A stretch of DNA of 6,859 nt from Deltaproteobacteria bacterium. GTDB lineage: Bacteria > Myxococcota > Polyangia > Polyangiales > B10-G4. Location of the stretch: NCBI GenBank assembly GCA_019312705.1, contig JAFDCW010000236.1:1-6859 (forward strand), given 5' to 3'. This document shows positions 1 through 5,734 of the stretch, piece by piece. A model generated the notes under the pieces. The model was not told where the DNA came from. It was given only the letters and a program-made list of their open reading frames with translations, and searched no databases. The first letter of the stretch is position 1, and each line of letters begins with the position of its first letter. Both the position numbers and the translations under genes were made by a program.

Positions 1-2
1 AA

Positions 3-18
3 CCCGCTTTTCAGCGGG
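3..18 (-). terminator. Hairpin, possible terminator for a gene left of the window
   Basis: The arms CCCGCT (3-8) and AGCGGG (13-18) are a perfect 6-bp inverted repeat around a 4-base loop. Read on the minus strand the loop is GAAA, a stable GNRA-type tetraloop, and the stem is followed by TT at the window edge. That is the expected start of a U-tract for a rho-independent terminator. On the plus strand no T-run follows, so a plus-strand terminator is less likely. The would-be U-tract lies outside the window, so the call is tentative. Confidence 0.35.
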
Positions 19-51
19 CGGCTCAGATAGCCAGGAAAGGGGAGGGTGTCA

Positions 52-85
52 AGGGTAGGTCGCCCGCCCGACCGTGGGGTACCCT
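52..85 (+). promoter_or_regulatory. Leader hairpin upstream of the TAXI gene
   Basis: Two nested perfect arms can stack. AGGGTA (52-57) pairs with TACCCT (80-85), and directly inside it GGTCG (58-62) pairs with CGACC (69-73). The loop is 6 bases and the 3' side carries a 6-base bulge (74-79). Positions 77-84 are also a self-contained GGGTACCC palindrome. The structure ends ten bases before the ATG at 96, where no clear Shine-Dalgarno sequence is visible. It could be a 5'-UTR structure or an operator, or a chance result of GC richness. No promoter hexamers are recognisable here. Confidence 0.25.
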
Positions 86-95
86 CCGCCCCGCG

Positions 96-1520
96 ATGAA
101 GGCCCTCGCCGATTTCGTCGGGCGCGTGACGCGCCTCTACCGAAACCCCCGCCTGGTGGCGGCGGCGGCTATTGGCTTCGTCTTGCTCACGGGGGTGCTC
201 CTGGTTCTGGGCCTCCAGAAGCCCACTTTTGCGCTCTCGATGAGCGCCGGAGCGGAGGAGGGGCGCCGGCATCAGATCGCCGTACACCTCGGCGAGGAGT
301 GCGCCCGGCGCGGGGTGACGCTCAACCTTCGGTCGACCCTCGGCTCCGAGGAGGACCTTCAGGCGGTGGGGGAGGGGACCCTCGACGTGGCCCTCGTCCA
401 GGGCGGTCTCGCGGGTCACCGGTACGCGCGCGAGGTCGCGCCTCTGGTGCACGAGATGCTGCACTTTCTGGTGCACCCGGAGGTACCCATCGATCGCCTC
501 GAAGACCTTCGCGGTCGCCGGGTCAACCTCTCGACCGAGGGCAGCGGGACGCACACCCTGGCCCTCGAAGCCCTCGCCCTCGCGGGGCTCTCCTCCGGTC
601 GGGATTTCGTCGAGTCGAACCTCGATTACGAGGCCCTCCTCGAGCTCCCCCGGGCGAGATTGCCCGACGCGGTTTTTCACGTGTCGTCGTTGCCGTCGCC
701 GGTGGCGGATTACTTGGTCGATAGGCATGGCTACCGGGTGCTGCCCGTACCGGTCGCTGCGGCCCTCGCGCTGCGCAACCCTTCGGTCCGGGAGGCGGCC
801 ATCCCCGCTTACGCCTACGGCCCGGCGATGCCCGGGGCTCCGGCGACGACGGTCGCCACCCGCATGCTCGTCGTCGCCCACGCCGACGTCGACCCGGTCG
901 CGGTCCGGCGCCTCGTCGAGGCGGTCTACTCGGACCGCTTCACGCGCAGTGCGTCTCTGTCGGCCCGGGAGGGCGAAGAGTTGCTCGCATATCCGGAGTA
1001 CGAACTGCACGACGGCACTACGAGCTACCTCCGTCGGGATGAGCGCTTCCTGACGCCGGAGGTCATCGACAACCTCGAGAGCCTGCGCAGCTTCTTCGTA
1101 TCGCTGGCCGTCGCCCTATTCCTCGCCTACCGCTGGTATCGCGCCCGCCAGCTCCAGGGGTTCGACGACTACATCCGTCGGGTCAACGCCCTCGAGAAGC
1201 GGGTCATCGGCCTCGAACGTCACGCGACCCTCGACCTCGACGAGCTGCTCGACTTGAGACGCAAGCTCCAGACGACGAAGGTCCGCGGCCTCGAGGCCTA
1301 CGCCAACGGCCGAATGGCGTCGGCGGAGCTGCTCTCGAGCTTCCTGCTGCACGTCAACGACGTGCGCGACCAGGTTGACGACCTGCTCCTTCACGCCCGA
1401 GCCCGCCTCGACAAGAAGGCCCGTCGCGCCGGCGGGATCGAGCAAGAAGACGCCCTCGTCGAGCAGTACTGGGGCGAGGCCCGGAACGTCCCGGAAGACG
1501 ACGGCAACTCGACCGGCTGA
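96..1520 (+). CDS. TAXI-family TRAP-type solute-binding protein, membrane-anchored
   Basis: This 474-residue protein resembles TAXI solute-binding subunits of TRAP transporters, which capture small organic acids or similar ligands in the periplasm. A hydrophobic helix at about residues 21-40 follows a basic N-terminus (RLYRNPR) and looks like an uncleaved anchor. The binding domain spans about 45-320. It includes the family-typical stretch LEDLRGRRVNLSTEGSGT (about 135-152), which matches the 'L.GK.V..G..GSGT' ligand-site region, and a mixed alpha/beta pattern. A second hydrophobic helix at about 332-346 is followed by Arg-rich residues. The 125-residue tail after it is charged and helical (about 355-445), probably coiled coil and cytoplasmic. 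Ordinary TAXI proteins are about 320-330 residues and lack this tail. No TRAP permease gene follows; the next gene is convergent. ATG 96 is the first possible start in frame, and its ribosome site is weak. A sensory or adaptor role is inference. Confidence 0.83.
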   Translation: MKALADFVGRVTRLYRNPRLVAAAAIGFVLLTGVLLVLGLQKPTFALSMSAGAEEGRRHQIAVHLGEECARRGVTLNLRSTLGSEEDLQAVGEGTLDVALVQGGLAGHRYAREVAPLVHEMLHFLVHPEVPIDRLEDLRGRRVNLSTEGSGTHTLALEALALAGLSSGRDFVESNLDYEALLELPRARLPDAVFHVSSLPSPVADYLVDRHGYRVLPVPVAAALALRNPSVREAAIPAYAYGPAMPGAPATTVATRMLVVAHADVDPVAVRRLVEAVYSDRFTRSASLSAREGEELLAYPEYELHDGTTSYLRRDERFLTPEVIDNLESLRSFFVSLAVALFLAYRWYRARQLQGFDDYIRRVNALEKRVIGLERHATLDLDELLDLRRKLQTTKVRGLEAYANGRMASAELLSSFLLHVNDVRDQVDDLLLHARARLDKKARRAGGIEQEDALVEQYWGEARNVPEDDGNSTG

Positions 1521-1534
1521 AGCGCTGGTGCGGG

Positions 1535-1554
1535 AAGGCGAACTACTTCGCCTT
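1535..1554. terminator. Convergent stem-loop, possible bidirectional terminator
   Basis: AAGGCGAA (1535-1542) and TTCGCCTT (1547-1554) form a perfect 8-bp stem around a 4-base loop. It lies between the TAXI stop (1520) and the PRC-barrel gene and includes that gene's last codons. The PRC stop codon sits in the loop (1543-1545). The position suits a bidirectional terminator for two convergent genes. No long T-tract follows on either strand, so termination efficiency is uncertain. Confidence 0.45.
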
Positions 1555-1830
1555 GCCGCCGCTGTGCTCGACCTCGCCGATCTCCTGCTTCAAGATGATC
1601 GCGTCGCCGACGCCGCTGATCTCGTCGGGGCCGATGAGCACGCTCTGGGTGCCCATCATCGGCTTCTTGAGGTTCATCGCGGCGAGGACCTCGCGCTTGA
1701 GCTTCACATCGAAGCCGATGATCCGCCATGACGAGTGGCTCAGCTCGATGCTCTCCACGAGGCCGAGCTGGCGGCCGTCTTGTGAAAAGACGGCCTTGCC
1801 GCGCAGCTCGCGAGTGGTGACCATCGCCAT
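1543..1830 (-). CDS. Small PRC-barrel domain protein
   Basis: This 95-residue protein is essentially a single PRC-barrel domain, the small beta-barrel fold found in RimM, the photosynthetic reaction-centre H subunit and many short stand-alone proteins. The match is in the pattern RELRGKAVFSQDGRQLGLVE (about 7-26), then a WRIIGFDVKL strand (about 35-44), then a KKP..G...VLIGPDEI segment (about 55-71) and a closing GVGDAIIL strand (about 73-80). That layout, especially the 'KKP..G' and 'VGD.IIL' parts, recalls short archaeal PRC-barrel proteins such as the CdpB type. This is a resemblance by eye only. There is no signal peptide or membrane segment, so it is probably cytoplasmic. It starts one base after the lipoprotein stop (TGA-G-ATG), which suggests translational coupling. 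A second ATG two codons in is an alternative start. The exact role is unknown; such domains often mediate protein or RNA contacts. Confidence 0.8.
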   Translation of the reverse strand: MAMVTTRELRGKAVFSQDGRQLGLVESIELSHSSWRIIGFDVKLKREVLAAMNLKKPMMGTQSVLIGPDEISGVGDAIILKQEIGEVEHSGGKAK

Positions 1831-1831
1831 C

Positions 1832-2263
1832 TCAGCTACTCGGGGCGACTACCTTGCGGACCACGATGACGTCCGAGGGCGACACCGGGGCGGCGGTTCG
1901 CTCACCGGTGATGATGAGGGTGAATCGTCCTTGAGGGGTCGTCGCCGTCGCCCGGCCGGTGCGCTCGTCCTCGTCGAACTCGAGCATCGCTTCGCGGTGA
2001 GGCTGCTGGTTCTGGGGCTGGAGCCACAGGACGTAGTGGTTGATGCCGTTGCCGAGGCGCCCCGGGGGAGGCAGGTGCTCGACCGTCACCCGCACGATGT
2101 AGGAGCCCTCGATCTTCTCGACGGTCACCAAGCCGTCCATGCCGGCGGCTCGGGAGGTGCCGGCGAGGGCGTATTCGGAAGGGCCACCGCAGCCGAGCGC
2201 CACGAGCGGCAGGAGCGAGAGCAGGGCGATGGAAAGCCAGTTCTTGATGCGAGATTGCGTCAT
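1832..2263 (-). CDS. Putative lipoprotein of unknown function
   Basis: This 143-residue protein begins with a lipoprotein signal: basic residues (R5, K7), a hydrophobic core (about 10-23), and a lipobox ending ALGC with the lipidated cysteine at about residue 25, followed by GG. The mature part (about 26-143) is rich in alternating hydrophobic residues and probably all-beta. It includes a VTVEHLPPPGRLG stretch (about 58-70), then HYVLWLQP (about 76-83), LEFDEDERTG (about 94-103) and a C-terminal VIVVRKVV strand. The 'LPP.......YVLWL.P' pattern recalls the extracytoplasmic domain of RskA-like anti-sigma factors, but there is no anti-sigma or transmembrane helix region, so only the fold may be shared. 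No Asp follows the lipid cysteine, which would fit outer-membrane sorting. A start ten bases further upstream exists in another frame but gives no signal peptide. It is first in a two-gene unit with the PRC-barrel gene. Confidence 0.75.
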   Translation of the reverse strand: MTQSRIKNWLSIALLSLLPLVALGCGGPSEYALAGTSRAAGMDGLVTVEKIEGSYIVRVTVEHLPPPGRLGNGINHYVLWLQPQNQQPHREAMLEFDEDERTGRATATTPQGRFTLIITGERTAAPVSPSDVIVVRKVVAPSS

Positions 2264-2331
2264 AGCGCCCCATGGTACTCCCCGATGGCCGGGCTACGGA
2301 AGGGTTGAGAAGGCCCTCCCCCTAAAGACCT

Positions 2332-2349
2332 TCTGGGGCCTGGCCCAGA
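2332..2349. promoter_or_regulatory. Overlapping dyads in the divergent promoter region
   Basis: The 113-bp gap between the divergent lipoprotein and threonine aldolase genes holds two overlapping dyads. TCTGGG (2332-2337) mirrors CCCAGA (2344-2349), and inside them GGGCC-T-GGCCC (2336-2346) is a perfect 11-base palindrome with an unpaired centre. If the -10-like hexamer at 2363-2368 is real, the palindrome covers the -35 position and would be a natural repressor site. Binding protein unknown. Confidence 0.3.
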
Positions 2350-2362
2350 GGCCGAACCAGCA

Positions 2363-2368
2363 TAGAAT
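2363..2368 (+). promoter_or_regulatory. Possible -10 element of the threonine aldolase gene
   Basis: TAGAAT matches five of six positions of the TATAAT consensus and stands out in GC-rich surroundings. A start of transcription six to eight bases downstream would fall at about 2375-2377, on or beside the ATG at 2377. The transcript would then be leaderless or nearly so. This agrees with the lack of any Shine-Dalgarno sequence before the ATG. No good -35 hexamer lies 16-18 bases upstream. Confidence 0.3.
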
Positions 2369-2376
2369 CCCGGTCC

Positions 2377-3405
2377 ATGACCATCGACCTTCGCTCCGAC
2401 ACCGTCACCCAGCCGACCGCAGCCATGCGCCGGGCGATGGCCGAGGCCCCGGTGGGCGACGACGTCTATGGAGAGGATCCGTCGGCGCGACTGCTCGAGG
2501 AGCGGGCGGCGGAGCTCTTGGGCAAAGAGGCGGCGCTCTTCGTGCCGAGCGGGACGATGGCCAATCAGGTTGCCCTCCAGCTGCATTGCCGCCCCGGTGA
2601 GGAGGCGATCATCGGTGAGAATTCCCATGTTTTCCTCTTCGAGTGCGGTGCGGCGGCGGCCTTCGGCGGCGTGACCCTGGTGCCCGTGGGTGCCGGGGGG
2701 CTCTTCGACGCCGCCCAGATGGAGGCCGCGATCAAGGCGGACCACTACTACCTCGCCCCATCGCGGTTGGTCTGGGTCGAAAATACGCACAACGTGGCCG
2801 GGGGGAGGGTCTTTCCCCAGGACCAGATCGTGGCCCTCGCAGATCGTGCTCGGGCCCGGGGCCTCTTGCTTCACCTCGACGGTGCCCGAATTTGGAACGC
2901 AGGCATTGCGACGGGCCTGCCCCTCGACGTGCTCGCCGCGCCCTTCGACACGGTCAGCGCGTGTTTCTCGAAGGGCCTCGGGGCGCCTGTCGGCTCGGTG
3001 ATCGCCGGTCCCCGCGAACTCATCGAGGTCCGAGCCCGGCGCATCCGGCGCATGTTCGGCGGGGCCATGCGCCAGGTCGGCTTGCTCTGTGCGGCGGCTC
3101 ACCACGCCCTCGACCACCACGTGCAGCGCCTCGCGACGGATCATGAAAACGCGGCCTTGCTGGCCCGGGGCCTCGCTGACGTCCCGGGCATCACCTGCGA
3201 CGCCTCGGCCGTCGAGACCAACATCGTCAACTTCGACGTCGCGACGGGGGCCGCCGCCTTCGTCACCCGGGCCCGGACGGCGGGGGTCCTCGTCGGGGCG
3301 ATCGACGAGCAACGCGTGCGGGCCGTGACTCACCTCGACGTCTCCCGGGCCGCGGTCCTTCGGGCCGTCGATCTTCTCTCGGGCGCCGCAGGCGCGATGG
3401 GCTGA
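2377..3405 (+). CDS. ltaE: Low-specificity L-threonine aldolase
   Basis: This is a PLP-dependent fold-type I enzyme that cleaves L-threonine and L-allo-threonine to glycine and acetaldehyde, and can act on other beta-hydroxy amino acids. It is cytoplasmic. The 342 residues match the usual family length (about 330-350). Landmarks run in the expected order: the [12 protein letters not shown] opening (3-14), GDDVYGEDP (27-35), the phosphate-binding PSGTMAN (57-63), His84 in ENSHVFLFE (the active-site histidine that stacks on PLP), ENTHN (135-139), LHLDGAR (165-171) with Asp168 contacting the PLP ring nitrogen, and [11 protein letters not shown] (197-207) with Lys199 as the Schiff-base lysine. 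An Arg-rich RRIRRMFGG helix follows. No catalytic residue is missing. ATG 2377 is chosen because the conserved opening starts there. The TPR gene begins three bases after the stop, so the two are probably cotranscribed. The symbol follows the E. coli enzyme; some annotations use other names for this family. Confidence 0.95.
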   Translation: MTIDLRSDTVTQPTAAMRRAMAEAPVGDDVYGEDPSARLLEERAAELLGKEAALFVPSGTMANQVALQLHCRPGEEAIIGENSHVFLFECGAAAAFGGVTLVPVGAGGLFDAAQMEAAIKADHYYLAPSRLVWVENTHNVAGGRVFPQDQIVALADRARARGLLLHLDGARIWNAGIATGLPLDVLAAPFDTVSACFSKGLGAPVGSVIAGPRELIEVRARRIRRMFGGAMRQVGLLCAAAHHALDHHVQRLATDHENAALLARGLADVPGITCDASAVETNIVNFDVATGAAAFVTRARTAGVLVGAIDEQRVRAVTHLDVSRAAVLRAVDLLSGAAGAMG

Positions 3406-3408
3406 CGC

Positions 3409-4464
3409 TTGATTCGTGCCCACTTCATATTCGTGGCTGTGTTGGTCTCGGTGATCGGGCCGGCGTGCGTGCCGACCCTGTCCCAGCCCCGCGGCGACGC
3501 GCACCTCGAGTCCCTCGCCCGCGCGGACCGTCTGCATGCCGCCGACGATTTCGATGGGGCGGCTCGGGAGTACGAGACGGCGGCGCAATCTGCCGAGCGA
3601 CGCGTGGACCGCGAAGAGGCGCGCTACCGCCGCACGCGCTCGCTGCTGCGCGCCGGCCGTCGTGCCGAAGCCCTCGCCGAGCTCGACGCCCTCGCGGCGA
3701 ACGAGCCGATTTCCCGAAACACGGTTCGGGCGCTCTACGATGCTTCGTCGTTGCGCCTCGAAGATGGGGATTCCGCCGGGGCCCTGGCCGGCTTCGAGCG
3801 CATCGTCCGGAGGCACCCGGACCATGGCCTCGCCGTGCGCTCCCTCGACCGGTGGGTGACCCAGCTGACCGAGGCCGAAGGGCCCGAGGCAGGAACCGCC
3901 CTCCTCGCCGGCCTCGACGAGCCCCTCCGGGAAAGCGACCTGCACGATCACGTGCTCTTTCGCCTCGCCGAACGCGCCCTCGAGGCCGAGGAGCGAATCG
4001 CCGCGGCGGGCTATTTTTCGAGGGTCGTCGACGAGCACCCCTATCCCGAGGGAGAACTCTGGGACGACGCCCTCGTTCGCCTCGCGGACCTCGCTGAGGA
4101 GGATGGGGACGCGGGCGCCGCGGTGGCGCACCTCTCGTCGCTCACGGGTCGCCACGAAGGTACGTGGAGCCCCGGGTCGTATACGCTGCCGACGATGCCC
4201 CGGGCCGAGCTGCGCATCGCGGAGCTCGAACGTGACGTGCGGTCCGACCTCGACGCCGCCGAGGCGTCGTTCCAGCGCCTCTACGATGACTACCCGACGT
4301 CGCAGCTTCGCGACGATGCGCTTCTCGGCCTCGGCGACCTCATGGAGCGACGGGGGCGCATGGACGACGCATGCGTCCTGTACCGGCGTGTCGTTTCGGA
4401 GTTCGAGGTCGGGAGAGCGCGCCGCGTCGCGGCGGCACGGCTGCGCAGCAGCTGCTCCAACTAG
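3409..4464 (+). CDS. TPR-repeat protein with signal sequence, probable lipoprotein
   Basis: This 351-residue protein has a hydrophobic N-terminus (MIRAHFIFVAVLVSVIGPAC) ending at Cys20. The lipobox GPAC is imperfect, so it is a probable but not certain lipoprotein. The rest is almost all helical and Ala/Leu/Asp/Glu/Arg-rich, with tetratricopeptide-like helix pairs at about 34-62, 71-98, 104-137, 182-214, 216-246, 265-297 and 300-333. The last, with YDDYP..QLRDDAL..LGDL, resembles the TPRs of YbgF/CpoB and BamD-type envelope proteins, which scaffold protein contacts in the periplasm. Partner unknown. The start is TTG at 3409, three bases after the aldolase stop and in the same reading frame. 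The next in-frame start (GTG at 3433) would remove most of the signal sequence. It converges on the acidic-tail gene; both reading frames end in AAC TAG, 48 bp apart, and no strong terminator is visible between them. Confidence 0.75.
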   Translation: MIRAHFIFVAVLVSVIGPACVPTLSQPRGDAHLESLARADRLHAADDFDGAAREYETAAQSAERRVDREEARYRRTRSLLRAGRRAEALAELDALAANEPISRNTVRALYDASSLRLEDGDSAGALAGFERIVRRHPDHGLAVRSLDRWVTQLTEAEGPEAGTALLAGLDEPLRESDLHDHVLFRLAERALEAEERIAAAGYFSRVVDEHPYPEGELWDDALVRLADLAEEDGDAGAAVAHLSSLTGRHEGTWSPGSYTLPTMPRAELRIAELERDVRSDLDAAEASFQRLYDDYPTSQLRDDALLGLGDLMERRGRMDDACVLYRRVVSEFEVGRARRVAAARLRSSCSN

Positions 4465-4512
4465 GCAGCGATCCCGCTTCGGTCGGGTGCGCGGCTCTGC
4501 GCCTTCTTGGGA

Positions 4513-4860
4513 CTAGTTGTCGTCGTCGTCGAAATCGTCGTCGTCGTCGTCGTCTTCTTCGTCGTCGTCGTCGGCGTCGGCGGCGAGGTGGTACTTGAGG
4601 TCGATGCTCGCATCGACGAGTTGGCCTTCGAGGATCTCGAAGAGCTCATCCATGTCCTCGAGGGACCACTCTTCGAGCACGTCGGAGATGAAATCGTAGA
4701 AATCGGCGGCGTCGACCCGGCGCTCGATCTCCTCGATCTGCTCATCCGAGAACGCGTTGATGATGTCTTCGCGGAGGGTCTCGGTGTCGCCTTCTTCGAT
4801 CGCGTCGTTGATCGAAAGCCGGATCTGTTTTACCGCCCGTTTGTCGAGTCGGATCTGCAT
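4513..4860 (-). CDS. Small protein with poly-Asp/Glu C-terminal tail
   Basis: I do not recognise a named family. The 115-residue protein opens with a basic, probably helical segment (MQIRLDKRAVKQIRLS, 1-16). A helical and strongly acidic middle follows (about 17-92), with hydrophobic positions spaced as in packed helices (for example ADFYDFISDVLEEW, 52-65). The tail (95-115) is Asp/Glu apart from one Ala, one Phe and the final Asn. There is no signal peptide, membrane segment or cysteine, so it is probably cytoplasmic. An acidic tail of this kind can mimic nucleic acid or bind basic proteins or metals, but that is inference. ATG 4860 is preferred: GGAG lies ten bases upstream, whereas extending to a TTG at 4944 adds 28 residues with no evident ribosome site and non-matching composition. 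A 13-bp palindrome sits just upstream. Confidence 0.75.
   Translation of the reverse strand: MQIRLDKRAVKQIRLSINDAIEEGDTETLREDIINAFSDEQIEEIERRVDAADFYDFISDVLEEWSLEDMDELFEILEGQLVDASIDLKYHLAADADDDDEEDDDDDDDFDDDDN
4519..4578 (-). repeat. Imperfect GAC trinucleotide tract coding for the acidic tail
   Basis: On the coding strand this is a run of GAC codons broken by a few variants (GCC, GAA, GAT, TTC), including one uninterrupted stretch of six GAC codons next to a GAT. Slippage here would change the tail length in steps of one Asp without shifting frame, so it could vary between strains but not switch the gene off. Confidence 0.7.
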
Positions 4861-4878
4861 CGCGTCACTGCTCCAGAG

Positions 4879-4891
4879 GCCAAGACTTGGC
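4879..4891. promoter_or_regulatory. 13-bp palindrome upstream of the acidic-tail gene
   Basis: GCCAAG-A-CTTGGC is a perfect dyad with 6-base arms and one central base, 19-31 bases upstream of the ATG at 4860 on the minus strand. The position fits an operator near the transcription start, or a small hairpin in the leader. The 127-bp gap 4861-4987 also separates this gene from the divergent beta-barrel gene, so one bound regulator could affect both. No convincing -35/-10 pair was found. Confidence 0.35.
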
Positions 4892-4987
4892 GCTTCAGAT
4901 GGCGGGTGTCGGCTCGGGGCAACGAAATGAAATGAGCGCGACAATTGGCTTCCCTCGGCGGGTGGGCGAGACTAGCTCCCGTATCCT

Positions 4988-5635
4988 ATGGGACGCCTCC
5001 CCCGTTTGCTCTTGCCCGCGCTCCTAGTCCTGGGCTCCGTGGCCTCGTTTGCCGCGCCTTCGGTCGCCTGGGCGCAGCGCTTCGAGCTGCCCCCGGCCCC
5101 CGACGAGTTGCCGGCGATGATCGTGGGAACCGTGTGGTTCTCAGCGGTTTTTCCCCTAGTAAACGTGCATTCATGCCCTTCCGGGGCCGACTGCGTCTTG
5201 AACGGTGGCGGCGGGATCGGCGGCGGGATCGAGCGGCGATGGTCCTCAGGCATGGCGATCGGCCTCGAATACGAGGCTTGGTTCCTCAATAGCAGCGGGA
5301 TCTACGAGCTCGGGACCGTGCAGGCGATCACGGCCTACGCCCGGCACCTCCTCGCTCGGGACAACGTCATCCATCCGTACCTTGGCGCGGGCTTCGGGGG
5401 GGTCATCTTCGGCGACACCCTCCGGGTGGACACCGTGGGCCTCGCCCTCAACCTGCATTCTGGCTTGGAATGGGAGATCAGCGAGAGCATTTCGGTCATG
5501 GTGGCCCTCGTCACCCGCCTAGTCGTCCTCGAGGGCTTCACCACCGGCGCCGATGGAGTTCAGCGGGCCGATGGCTTCGGGGTGGACGCCCTTCTCGGCC
5601 TTCGCCTCGGGGTGGCCATTTCCGGCGGTCAGTGA
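4988..5635 (+). CDS. Exported protein, probable outer-membrane beta-barrel
   Basis: This 215-residue protein has a classic Sec signal peptide: Arg residues at 3 and 6, a hydrophobic core (about 7-23), and a likely signal peptidase I site after AWA at about residue 29. The mature part has many Gly residues and alternating hydrophobic/polar strands. HPYLGAGFGG (129-138) is a pattern common in small outer-membrane beta-barrel proteins of the OmpW/porin-like class, and WEISESISVMVALVTR (162-177) looks like an amphipathic strand pair. Two cysteines (63 and 69) could form a disulfide in a loop. The last residue is Gln, not the aromatic residue typical of BAM-dependent barrels, which lowers certainty. 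The mature size (about 186) suits an 8-strand barrel. There is no Shine-Dalgarno sequence before ATG 4988. It may be cotranscribed with the FHA gene, which opens about 60-100 bases downstream in the same frame. Function unknown. Confidence 0.68.
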   Translation: MGRLPRLLLPALLVLGSVASFAAPSVAWAQRFELPPAPDELPAMIVGTVWFSAVFPLVNVHSCPSGADCVLNGGGGIGGGIERRWSSGMAIGLEYEAWFLNSSGIYELGTVQAITAYARHLLARDNVIHPYLGAGFGGVIFGDTLRVDTVGLALNLHSGLEWEISESISVMVALVTRLVVLEGFTTGADGVQRADGFGVDALLGLRLGVAISGGQ

Positions 5636-5734
5636 CGGTCGGCCCCGGTGGGGGGCGGCGGCGCTCAGTTTCCCCGTATTGTCGGGGGCTTTCGCTTGAC
5701 GGATCGCTCGCGTCTGGGCTCCACTTCGCGCTGC

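Noticed and set aside
74..724. A 216-codon plus-strand frame overlapping the start of the TAXI gene
   Set aside because: Its product is Arg/Gly/Pro-rich and motif-free. The overlapping frame has a membrane anchor and the TAXI ligand-site motif.
2260..4155. A 631-codon open frame on the minus strand, opposite the threonine aldolase and TPR genes
   Set aside because: It is exactly antisense to an aldolase with every catalytic motif in place and to a TPR protein. Its product is low-complexity (Gly/Arg/Glu/His/Pro) with no recognisable domain. Long antisense frames are expected in GC-rich DNA, where stop codons are rare on the opposite strand.
4458..4519. Inverted repeat CAACTAG ... CTAGTTG flanking the gap between the TPR and acidic-tail genes, possible terminator
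   Set aside because: Both arms are simply the last codon plus stop (AAC TAG) of the two convergent genes. The 48-base spacing is too long for a terminator loop, and the short stems inside (4 bp) have no T-tract.
4507..4935. A plus-strand open frame across the acidic-tail gene, beginning with a poly-Val stretch
   Set aside because: The Val run is the reverse complement reading of the GAC tract. The minus-strand frame has a ribosome site, a sensible start and a coherent helical protein.
5642..5656. GCCCC/GGGGC stem after the beta-barrel gene as a terminator
   Set aside because: Only five pairs in a G/C-only context and no T-run directly after it; this level of pairing is expected by chance here.
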